A DNA stretch of 64,000 nt from Notospermus geniculatus (lineage: Eukaryota; Nemertea; Pilidiophora; Heteronemertea; Lineidae): the NCBI GenBank assembly GCA_002633025.1, contig NMRB01002145.1, forward strand, positions 59,031 through 123,030. Direction: 5' to 3'. The position numbers and the translations under genes were made by a program. The first letter of the stretch is position 1; every line of letters starts with the position of its first letter. Below, one piece after another: positions 55,241 through 64,000 of this stretch. The notes under the pieces were generated by a model. The model saw nothing but the letters and a program-made list of their open reading frames with translations. It had not been told where the DNA came from and did no database searches.

Positions 55241-56368
55241 GAGGTTCTTCAGTGACGTCACACGGCCGCCATATTGGCCGTCAAAATGAAGCCTGGAGGC
55301 TGCCATCTTGTTCTCGGTTCAAAGGTTTAGCGGCACGTACAGACCACTGGGAGCATACAACTCAACAAATCAATTTACCTCTCACAGTTTCTGAGCATAA
55401 GAAGTTTGTCTGGTGTGAAAACCGTGTTGAAAACATACGGCTTGCTGTAGAAGAGGGCTTACTGGAATAAACGCAACGCAACGCAATCAACGCAATCAAC
55501 CTAGTTCCTATTTTACCCATTTGCCGCTGCTTTGGTAGGCGTAGTAAGCACATAACATATGCGAGGGCCGAGGATTGATGCTTCCGGCAAGGGACCATTC
55601 ATTGTGTATCAATCCGACAGTCATGATAGTCTCGGGCAACATATTAAAACGTTCATGGCCATCTTGGTGTAACGCGCACTCACCTGGTATGCGCGAGCCT
55701 AGCATCTCCCAATGATCCCATACTGGTCTCCTGTCCAACCTACGTACACTTAGTGGCAACTAGACTGATACTCTGCTGACCTCTGATACAAGTCCAGGTA
55801 GTGAGCCAAAAAATGTCCGCCGTCTTTTTCATCACTTGCGAAGTTTGACGAGCTGCAACATCATTAATACCAACCATTCATCAAGTAAGAGCCCATTCTT
55901 GAACGTATTCCTTTACGTGTAGCAACAGCCTCCACGCCAAATTAATAAACTTGTAGCATTCAGATTGAGATAGGTCAGGTAGATTTGAACTTCACGTCGA
56001 GCTTGGAAACAGTCAAGATCTATGCATATGACACGACTCGTGCCTGTGCATGATGTACATGACGTCGTGACGAAGTGTAGGCCTACACGTCGTGTATTGA
56101 TCGATCGATCGCCAGTTCGCCGTCAAACATTTGAACACCGCCATCTAACGTCGACATAACAAATCAGCTAGTCATTTGGAAACAGTGATTACTCCCATTG
56201 CGCTGCATTGCGTTGCGTTGCGTTTTTTCCAGTTAGCCGTAGAAGAGGCCGATGATTGCCGACAACGTTAAAACTGCGTGCTGAACGCTGTGTTGATGCT
56301 GTGACGTTGCGTCATTTGATGGCCAAAATGGCGGACATTTTGAGCTGTGACGTCACGTGAAGAACCTC
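55241..56368. mobile_element. 1.13-kb TIR element, TATA flanks
   Basis: GAGGTTCTTCAGTGACGTCA pairs with TGACGTCACGTGAAGAACCTC, with TATA at 55237-55240 and 56369-56372. A second inverted pair inside (CTGGAATAAACGCAACGCAA near 55461, TTGCGTTGCGTTTTTTCCAG near 56214) extends the symmetry. A short + frame (55282-55470) ends NRVENIRLAVEEGLLE, and a minus frame (55508-55759) is also open. Neither is recognised as a transposase. Confidence 0.75.
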
Positions 56369-56372
56369 TATA

Positions 56373-57461
56373 CCCTGTTTTTCTACATACATGTAGGGTT
56401 GCCTGAAACTAAACTACAGTATATTGGACCTAAACCTGTAAATCGCCTGGAAGCAGTGCACATTTCATTACTTTACTGATTTCTGTGGAATTACTAAGGG
56501 GAATTTCACCGTTCACTTACGAGCGCTAATGTATCATAGGCATCATCTTCCTAATCTCCAAAGCTAGGCACACATAGACGAATAGTGCTTAGCTGTATTT
56601 AGCACAGCGTTACTTGGCTATTTTGGCAGCGATCAAGCTGCTTAATGAAATCCCCATGGATGTGCTTAAAGCTGAACTGCACGAACAAAAACACCACACA
56701 GCGCCACAGTATGGTGGTCTACAGAAGTGCAAACTCCCTTTGAAGTATCTCCAGAACATGACGGACCACCTGCCTCTTTGGCGGCGCCACTGTATTCAAT
56801 CTCAGGCTTTCAATAGAGACACATCAAGAGATAGCATCCAAGTGACAGAGCCTGACAGACTAGAATAGATCCGTACGGAACATTTTGATCACCACCATGG
56901 CGTGGTCTTGTTTTTCAAAGCTGGAATCCCGTTTTTGTTACGCAGTTCAGCTTTAATATCAAACACAACTACAATGTATAACCACGAATATGGCTATGTC
57001 GCCAGGTGCACAGTGCAAATTCTTTGGCTGTGCAATTTCAAATAAAGAACTCTGCGCAATATGGCTGCGCGTTATCTGTCTTTGCTTTAGTACAGTCATG
57101 ACAGTCATCACGTAGCGAACCTAAACTGTGCTCGCTTCAAAAAAACTATTGAAAGACCATGTTTGAAATCGACATCCACAAAACATGTCTGGGTGAATGT
57201 CTGATAAGAGTTCATCCTGTGGGTCAATATCTCCAAACCTACATTTGGTTAATGGAGGCGAAATAATCAATTTCAACATTCTATGATCGAACTTGCGGGA
57301 TATCTTACTAGTTGATTGATGGATTGAAGGTGACATGGTCATCGGCCAGATGTCTCTAAGTACATGAGTTTTTTTCCAGTTAGAAGAGACAGAAAGATGT
57401 ACTTTTAGAAGAGGGCAAGTCCATGGTCAAATTCGTGATATTTTTTTACTTGTTCAGTGCG
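56373..57461. other. No gene recognised
   Basis: An open frame at 56614-56868 (AILAAIKLLNEIPMDVLKAE near its start) has protein-like composition, but I cannot link it to a family or find splice partners. Confidence 0.35.
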
Positions 57462-57470
57462 GTCTCTGCA

Positions 57471-57800
57471 GGGTTGGTTCTAAACCTGGCACTGGCACGC
57501 TGGCACTGGCACTGGCACTGGTATCATATTATGGTCAGAAATTATGAAAAAATTGTATATTTACGTAACAGTTATTATTTTGGAAGATAATAGGGCCAAC
57601 CAGTTTAACATGGATCAATTATGTTGAAAATAATTTTAAACTTTTTTTCTAGTTCTTAGATTTTTCAACATAATTGATCCATGTTAAACTGGTTGGCCCT
57701 ATTATCTTCCAAAATAATAGCTGTTAGGTAAATATATCTTTTTTCATGATTTCTGAGCATAATATGATGCCAGTGCCAGTGCCAGGTTTAGAACCAACCC
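57471..57800. mobile_element. Mutator-like palindromic MITE, 9-bp target duplication GTCTCTGCA
   Basis: GGGTTGGTTCTAAACC to GGTTTAGAACCAACCC, with GTCTCTGCA at 57462-57470 and 57801-57809. The arms cover most of the element, including AATAGGGCCAACCAGTTTAA and its complement. The left arm carries extra GGCACT units (a small repeat expansion). Confidence 0.9.
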
Positions 57801-57837
57801 GTCTCTGCAACTCATGGCACCAAAGGACCATTAAGTA

Positions 57838-58099
57838 CCCTGCACTGGATCATGTCAGGCTCGTCTTCTTCTATGCCCCTGGTATGAATTAAGTTCGTTG
57901 TGATTCATAATTAGTGCACTGTTTGCTAATTAGTTGCGTCACGGACGTGACATGTGCGAAGTTACGTCCGTGACATGTGTGATGTTACGTCCGTGACACA
58001 ACTAATTAGCAAACAGTGCACAGTGCACTAATTATGAATCACAACGAACTTAATTCATACCAGGGGCATAGAAGGACAAGAGCCTGACATGATGCAGGG
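57838..58099. mobile_element. Palindromic MITE with internal TTACGTCCGTGAC repeats
   Basis: CCCTGCACTGGATCATGTCA to TGACATGATGCAGGG, TA on both sides. The long arms contain CTATGCCCCTGGTATGAATT and its complement. The centre has three units of ACGTCCGTGACATGTG or its complement. It lies 28 bp from the preceding element's target duplication. Confidence 0.82.
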
Positions 58100-58867
58100 T
58101 ATAACATCTTTCTGTTGTTCCATAATTTGCAGAAACTTAAGGTGAAAGAATGTCACGTCAGAGACAGCGGACTTGCCCAAGAGTCAGATGCACTTTGAGG
58201 AACATAAACGTCAGTTGATTTCCGATGTTCATTGATTGATGAATGTGGGTGCCAGAAATTTGCAAATGGTTGAGTTTTTTTGTGACAGCAAACTGATGCT
58301 AACACCACACACGCGATCTGTCAAAATGAAAAGCCGAATTCGGCCAAGTTCTATCCAGCGAGTAAACATTTCCAACTGTAGCTCTTCGATTATTGATATG
58401 GCTTCCTTGTTGAACTAATGGTATGAGGGCTAATGTTACCCGAAACGTGGGAATTGTCGTGATTTAGAGAGTTACACCGTTAGACTGGTGAGATTACCGC
58501 CTAATGACGAGACATATTCCATGAGGGCGATTCTGATACAAGAGTAGTATTGAATATCAAGCTTCTAGGGACGGCCGTGGCCCTCAGGGAGCGACCAGCA
58601 ACAGAAACTGTTGCCATGAGGCAAAATTGCCGACCAATACCTTTCTTTCATCTAATAACCATTAGCAACATTATTTACTTTCACCGAGCCCTAGGGGTTG
58701 GCGTGGTAAGTAACTTGGTGGACAAGATCAGCTGTCACCTATGAGGTTAATGGGGAGGTTAAAATAAGCTACATGCACAAAACCAGAATGGCCTTGAATT
58801 GTTGACAGACGGGGAAAGAACCATTTTATCAGTTCTTTTGCTTCTGAAAGGCTGTTGTGCAAGGTAA
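58100..58867. other. No gene recognised
   Basis: GGTGGACAAGATCAGCTGTC near 58718 resembles GGTGGACAAGACATCGATC near 58871, suggesting a small duplication. No other structure. Confidence 0.4.
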
Positions 58868-59066
58868 CTGGGTGGACAAGACATCGATCTCTATAAGGTT
58901 GAGATACACTCCAAGAACGACAGGGCAATTGCAGATGTCTTCAAACTGTTGTCATTCTGCGAATTTGATTGGGAAAATAACGATTTCTTCGTATCAGTGG
59001 TATTCATTAGAAAAGATGATAAGCAACCGTGGCAAAACATTAGAGCCTTTGATGACACCGCTTTAA
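58868..59066 (+). other. Exon-like open frame of unknown identity
   Basis: In one frame the translation contains DIDLYKVEIHSKNDRAIADV, then FKLLSFCEFDWENNDFFVSV and VFIRKDDKQPWQNIRAFDD. It has balanced, protein-like composition without a Met start, like an internal exon. It ends where a MITE begins at 59067. I do not recognise the family, and no partner exon is identified. Confidence 0.3.
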
Positions 59067-59182
59067 GCCTAGTTCGACGCGCGACCATCGTCGGCGACCG
59101 ATCGCGTGATGGACGCCGACCCCATCCCGCGATTTGGTCGGCGTCCGATCGCGAGACTGTAATTACTTGAGTCATTTCATAA

Positions 59183-59343
59183 AGGGCGGCGCACACGAGC
59201 GACTAAATCTGGGCGACCGCCGACGAGACTGGTGGTGCGACTAGACATCAGCCAATCAGAAGCGCCAAATCTTGTCGCTTTGGCGGTCGGAAGCCAAGTC
59301 GGCCGACAAATCGGTCAAAATTGTCGCTCGTGTGCGCCGCCCT
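59183..59343. mobile_element. MITE, AGGGCGGCGCACACG ends, TAA target duplication
   Basis: AGGGCGGCGCACACGAGCGA to TCGCTCGTGTGCGCCGCCCT, perfect for at least 20 bp, with TAA at 59180-59182 and 59344-59346. Confidence 0.85.
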
Positions 59344-59375
59344 TAACGCATCGTCGCTTAAGTACGCTGGACAAT

Positions 59376-59505
59376 AGGGAGTTTTCGCAAAGCCCCCGAA
59401 ATGCCAACGCGAACGTCTATCCTTTTGTTCGGTGCTCTCTTCGTGGCATCGAACAATGGGTTTGGTGTTCGCGTTGGCGTTCCGGGGACTTTGCGAAAAC
59501 TCCCC
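59376..59505. mobile_element. GGGAGTTTTCGC MITE copy
   Basis: AGGGAGTTTTCGCAAAGCCC to GGGGACTTTGCGAAAACTCC. Same family and size as 2425-2553. The flanks differ, so the target duplication has decayed. Confidence 0.75.
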
Positions 59506-59587
59506 ACAGAATCAACTCCGTGAAATCCAGATTTTGATCGTGCGTCGGACGCCGATGGTCGTTCGTCGAGGTATGAACTAGGCTTAA

Positions 59588-59832
59588 AGGGCTCCGCACA
59601 CTGGCGACTAAAATGGGGGCGACTACCGATGCGACTACTACGTCGCCTGCCATAATTACCTTTGCGGTCGATCAATGATGTCATCCACGACATCACTGAT
59701 CTTCCAAAGAAGCATTTGTCGCAAACAAGTCAACAAAAACTAAAAAAACTGAAAAATGTTCAGTCGCTTCTGTGGTCGCAAGACCGGTCGCCTACAAAAT
59801 CGCTCGAAAAAATCGCTAATGTGCGGTGCCCT
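59588..59832. mobile_element. MITE, AGGGCTCCGCACACTGGCGAC ends
   Basis: Starts directly after TTAA 59584-59587, which also ends the previous element. Its right end ATGTGCGGTGCCCT is followed by TTAG. The interior CCCATTTTAGTCGCC-type block and GACATCACTGATC recur in the interior of 44271-45735. Confidence 0.72.
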
Positions 59833-61080
59833 TTAGGTGCCTATAATGAAGCCACATCGTGTATGTTGTATATAATGTTGAATTTCAAAAACATTAAAAG
59901 ATTTTGAGGCACAAATTTTGAAAACGGCAGATCTGGGAAACAATGGCAATTACGACACATCTTTTTATTATCTGAAGTAGAGACTTCTGCTGCTCTTGTG
60001 TAAGGGTGTTTCAAAGTGATGCTATTTTACATACCGAGTGGGGGGAGGGGCACAGTGGCCCAAGACCCGCTGTCTTTCATTGATCGATGTTGAAATAAAA
60101 GCATGCACCCCTACCCATCAAAGGTCCAAGTGCACAGCAAGTAAAGAATTCCCATATAAGTGGGAAATGACCCCGACTAGATGTTCACTTTCAAGGTCAC
60201 TGGCTGAGGTCAAAGGTCAAACAGGTACAAGACCAGGACGTAGTACTGCAGTATGCGTGAAAGGACTACAGTACAGTACTACTAGTAATATTAATGTCGT
60301 ATAGCGGTGATGGTTAGGGTCAGGACGAGGTTTAAGATTTGGGGAGGGGTTAGTGACAAGGGTTGAGAGTCAGGGTTGGAGCTTGGGCTAGGAATTAGCG
60401 TGTAGGATCAGGAATGGACGACATTCACCCTTTCGGCACTAGTAAGGGTGAAATGGCCTGGACAAGATATGCAACGCCGCACGTCTGCCAAACGTTATCA
60501 GAATATCCTAAAGCCCTTGTCGACCTCAGGGCAAGAACCACACATAATGTCCAACGTGTCGAGTCCTACCCTGATCATTCCAGACAGCAATAATCGAAAT
60601 TCTACACTTGAGCATGTATCAGGATTCCCTTTCTCCAAACCCTAACACCAAATCAACAGCTTCCGACATCAAATTAAAGGAACTTGAGCTGCAAACCTCC
60701 AATCAACAAGCCCCGTTATCCGGCTTCATCAGTCTCACGTTACGAACGTCCGTGATTACATTTGTTTTAGAAGATTGCCTTCTGATTGGTCTGATTGGGT
60801 GGTGCATGAGCACAATTTATTTGTCATCAATTTCTGCCACAGGATCAAGCTTGCCCAGCAGGAAAAGTGTTTGTTTAGCGTATGTGGGAGATTACTGCCC
60901 TGCGGTGTCGATTGGCAAACATCATATTTTTGTGACTGCTGCCGCTGTTGATTACTCAAGTTATGGTAAAAGAAGCTAGAAATTACTTCAGTTTTTGCGA
61001 CATCGCAACCCACTCATAAAAAGTTGCGGTAGACAAGCACGCGTGCATTCAGCCTAGAAAATGTCAAGAGAGTAAACATA
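59833..61080. other. No gene recognised; lone Mutator-like end near 60417
   Basis: GACGACATTCACCCTTTCGGC at about 60417-60437 resembles the terminus of 37214-37589 without a partner. AGGTCAAAGGTCA (about 60208) is a DR1-like word. The frame 60608-60979 has no recognised motif. Confidence 0.4.
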
Positions 61081-61212
61081 AAGTCGTCTCCGAATTTCAC
61101 CCCGGTTGGGGTCGAAAATTTGCGAATTTCACTTAATCTGGGATCTCTACTAGAAAGTGCCTGAGGAATTCCCCGGTTGGGGTCGAAAATTCGCGAAATT
61201 CTGAGACGACTT
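61081..61212. repeat. Small inverted/direct repeat element
   Basis: AAGTCGTCTC and GAGACGACTT bound the element, and CCCCGGTTGGGGTCGAAAAT is directly repeated inside (near 61100 and 61172). Confidence 0.65.
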
Positions 61213-62589
61213 CATGTTTGCTATCATTCTGTGTGTCATTTTTTTTGTTGGATGTCCAGAAAATGTCAAGGAACGAAAATCAAAATGGCGGCTGTGGCAG
61301 CCATCTTGGATAAGCAGTGGCACCTCCAATTGAAAGGAACCTTCCTCTATGTAAAGCCAACTTCCAAACAACGGTTTACGTTATGAATATGCGTTCAGCC
61401 TGTAACACCCACAAAAGTTTACCGATACATGCACGAACCAAACCTTGGATGACATGGCGATAACATGATGCCCACGCCAAAGTTTTGGCAGAGGCATAAA
61501 AATTATTTGGTCTTCAGTGTCAAACACCCAATATAAGAACAATTGCGACACTTTTTCTCATACTAAACCAAGTAAACATATTGTCACTCCTCGGTATAAC
61601 TTTTTCAGTGAAACATGACAACAGGTTTTCTGCAGTCTTAAAACATGTTTTTTGCAGAAGTGGCACGAGGAAAAAAGTGTCGTACATGAAGTCATGCAAG
61701 TGCCTTCCTGCCAAGAATAGTAAACACTCACGAGTAGTTTGACATGACTTCCCTTTTTTGAAAATATGTAACTATATTTGAACCTTTGAAACCTTATATA
61801 GAAAGCTTCCAAAGCCTCCCCCCGGACAAACAGATCAAGTTCACTTTCTTTTCTCCCACTCCAATTTTGCTCCTATATTTCAAAGGCTGAGGTACAGAAC
61901 GGGAACCACTGAAATTCCCAGAGTCCCTCGCAAGTTGGGTCTATGGCGTACCCATTCATTTCCTTTTCTGGCAGAAAGAGCTTAGTCCCCCTCACCAATG
62001 TCGCCCTGGGTACACATAGTGTACCATGGTGATAATTCGAAACAGGCCAAGTGGGCCCACTTCTTTTATTTTGCCCGAAACCCTCTTTGATACCATCCTC
62101 CCACAGCAGGGGTTTTTACCTCGCCCCTCTTCATCCACTTACACAAACCCCTGCTGAAATAGAACATCCAGTGAATCTGGTGCGGCTGTTCCATACTCCA
62201 GTTGCACTCCCTGTGCTGTTATGTTCGTACTTATTAACTTGGAGAATTACAAATTCCTCGTTTTACCCCATTTATCTTAAAGTTTTGTATTTCGCAAATC
62301 ACTTTTAGGTCTTTTCAAAACTGGCTGAATGTTATCACAGTGATTCTTTTCGCTGTTGACGTCACGTCGTCAAAGCATGTGTACATTTTTCTACACAATT
62401 TTCCGTGGAAATTTCCCCAAAAGACATTGTCATTATTGGCATCCTGTGGCATTTCTGACGAAACAAAGCGGTGATATATGGAGAACTTTGAACATGAAAC
62501 AGGACAGTGTAATTTAATCATGAAATGGTCCATGGACCATGTGCTCACTGGGTTGGACATAATAGTCTAATGACAGAGCGAGGTACATA
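61213..62589. other. No gene recognised
   Basis: No ORF with a recognised domain and no strong repeat. Confidence 0.45.
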
Positions 62590-63235
62590 TCAGTTATGAG
62601 CAATCTGGGTCAAATCATTCCCAGAAAAGACTTTGTTGATTTTTGGGTTATGCCACCTGGTGGCCATATTGGATGTCCGATCGGGCCGAAACTTCACATG
62701 CACATAAAGGTCATCTGCAGGGGACCACATAGCACATTGGAGCGCTTTGGGTCAAGTCGTTCCTGAGTTACAGCACTTTGATGATTTTCGGGTTACGCCA
62801 CCTGGCGGCCATATTGGATGTCCAATCGGGCCGAAACTTGGTATTTTTTAAGGTACCCCTCCAATGCATGTTTATGCAAGATATGAAGTTGCTCGGTGAA
62901 ATAATGACAAACTGTGGCAGGTTCGTCACTTTTGTCGAACTTTGACCTCTGTGACCTTGAAAAGTAGGTCAAATCAAAAACCCGTTATATATGTTATGTA
63001 TCCTTATTAGCTACACCTATGATAAAAATTTGAAGATGATCTAGTCATTAGTTCAGGAGTTATTGTACTTTTTGTGTTTTTGGTTTCCGCCACCTGGTGG
63101 CCAAACTGAGAGTCGAATCGGACCGAAACTTGGTGTCGTGGGTCATCTGACCTAGGGGTATATATGTACCAAGTTTCAGATCAATAGCTCCAGCGGTTAC
63201 GAAACGTGCCCTGCTAACGGACAACGACGACGACG

Positions 63236-63270
<35 letters not shown>

Positions 63271-63324
63271 ACGACGACGGACGACGGACGCTGCACCATC
63301 GTAATAGCTCACCCCAGTGAGCTA
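62590..63324 (-). repeat. Dispersed repeat ending in GCTCACCCCAGTGAGCTAAAA
   Basis: CGCCACCTGGTGGCCATATT or variants, plus TCGGGCCGAAACTT, occur three times (about 62650, 62800 and 63090), so the body contains diverged tandem blocks. An (ACG)n/GGACGACG tract at 63222-63290 precedes the terminal hairpin GCTCACCCCAGTGAGC. It shares the AGGTCAA/GACCTTGAAA block with 38144-39069 and the hairpin-TAAAA end with 19112 and 33006. Confidence 0.7.
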
Positions 63325-63717
63325 AAAATTGAACCAAAGAGAGTGATTTATTTTGGGGCAAGAAGTAAATGGAAATACGGTACTGTTAGAAAATAGGACT
63401 TCCTGGTCTTACATGTACACCGACAGCGCCACGTCGTGGCGTAGTTCTGCGGGTTCCTCATTTCATCAGGACTTTGTGTGGGAGTGTATGAAGAGGAGCG
63501 AGACCAAAGCCCTGCTGTGGGAGGATGCTTTGACACATAATGCATTACCAATTGCTCCACACGATTACGGCTGAATTCAAGAGTATGATGTACAAATTTA
63601 TCTCCACTTGAAAAATTTAAAGCATCGACTTTGAATCATGTTCCAGTGGTTTCGGTATTGCAGGAAACACTACAAATTGTCAAGATGTCTGTGAAATAAA
63701 AGCGATCAACCTCTTCA
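63325..63717. other. No gene recognised
   Basis: A + frame at 63353-63574 is open but without recognised motif. Confidence 0.35.
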
Positions 63718-64000
63718 AGGTGCTTACAGGTTGACATTGCGTCTTGAAGCAACTCGCGGCAACGAGCTTTCCCGCGATGGAAGCAACTCGGAGTGACTGA
63801 TCAGTTACCGATTTTGTCGACCTGAATGCGCTTGGGTCTCCGAGCAACTGCCGGATCCGCTAGTTGAGCGTGCTGTTCGAGGAGCTGCCAGCCAGTTGCT
63901 CCGAGTTCCTCTCAATCGCTGAAATGTCGACCTGCGCGTGGTGGTTTTTTGATCTGCGACGGATCCGTCAAGTTGCTGCAATGTCGACCTGTGGGCACCT
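63718..64000. repeat. MITE with AGGTGCTTACAGG ends
   Basis: AGGTGCTTACAGGTTGACAT is mirrored by ATGTCGACCTGTGGGCACCT at the exact window end. Between them, GCAACTC/GAGTTGC and TGTCGACCTG words recur on both strands. Confidence 0.7.

Larger units (their letters stand above)
59067..59583. mobile_element. TTAA-flanked MITE hosting two others
   Basis: GCCTAGTTCGACGCGCGACC to GGTATGAACTAGGC, with TTAA at 59063-59066 and 59584-59587. Inside are 59183-59343 and 59376-59505. The inner arms (CGGCGTCCGATCGCG and its complement, GTCGGACGCCGATGGTCG) link it to 26795-27035. Confidence 0.75.

Noticed and set aside
60205-60225. Nuclear-receptor DR1 site
   Set aside because: AGGTCA words are abundant within repeats here, and there is no gene to regulate.
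63060-63299. Arg-rich ORF
   Set aside because: It is a translation of the (ACG)n/GGACGACG tract, a simple repeat inside a dispersed element.
48600-64000. Further upstream DDX1 exons
   Set aside because: I scanned minus-strand frames for helicase domain 1 and SPRY motifs (GSGKT, DEAD, SAT) and saw none.

Overview
This is animal (eukaryotic) genomic DNA, not bacterial. It has split genes with GT..AG introns, AATAAA signals, tRNA-derived SINE pieces, LINE retrotransposons and dozens of short inverted-repeat elements. The organism is probably a marine invertebrate deuterostome (echinoderm, hemichordate or lancelet). This inference rests on the many TAGGCCTA and TACATGTA words, a CR1-like LINE carrying a 2A peptide, and a divergent intronless GPCR. 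I cannot name the species.

There are few host genes. (1) An intronless rhodopsin-type GPCR lies on the + strand at 17237-18256, with decayed copies of its 5' part just upstream. (2) The 3' half of DDX1, a DEAD-box RNA helicase, lies on the - strand as five exons between 48383 and 41337. All splice sites and phases agree and a stop codon is present. Upstream DDX1 exons were not found. Two weak exon-like ORFs (49760-49827 - and 58868-59066 +) are reported with low confidence.

The rest is mobile DNA. 1-15 kb: palindromic MITEs, a LINE ORF2 tail, and a family of elements at TTAA targets. 15-17 kb: a foldback transposon holding two smaller elements, inserted in a GPCR pseudogene. 21-22.8 kb: a LINE with an intact ORF1 and truncated ORF2. 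22.8-34.9 kb: one CR1-like LINE (frameshifted ORF1, 2A-endonuclease-RT ORF2, 3' tail) broken by a 4.6-kb insertion, a partial RT duplication and further repeats. 36.6-38 kb: three elements nested in one another. 41-48 kb: DDX1 introns packed end to end with MITEs. 49-64 kb: more foldback elements, including a 1.8-kb member of a family whose short form sits in a DDX1 intron.

The strongest signals are target-site duplications read directly in the sequence. They define groups by length: 9 bp (Mutator-like), TTAA (piggyBac/Kolobok-like), 3 bp (Harbinger-like) and TA. In two places the window supplies its own empty-site control. The most biologically unusual coding feature is the DVESNPGP 2A motif placed after a hydrophobic, membrane-like leader at the start of the CR1 ORF2.
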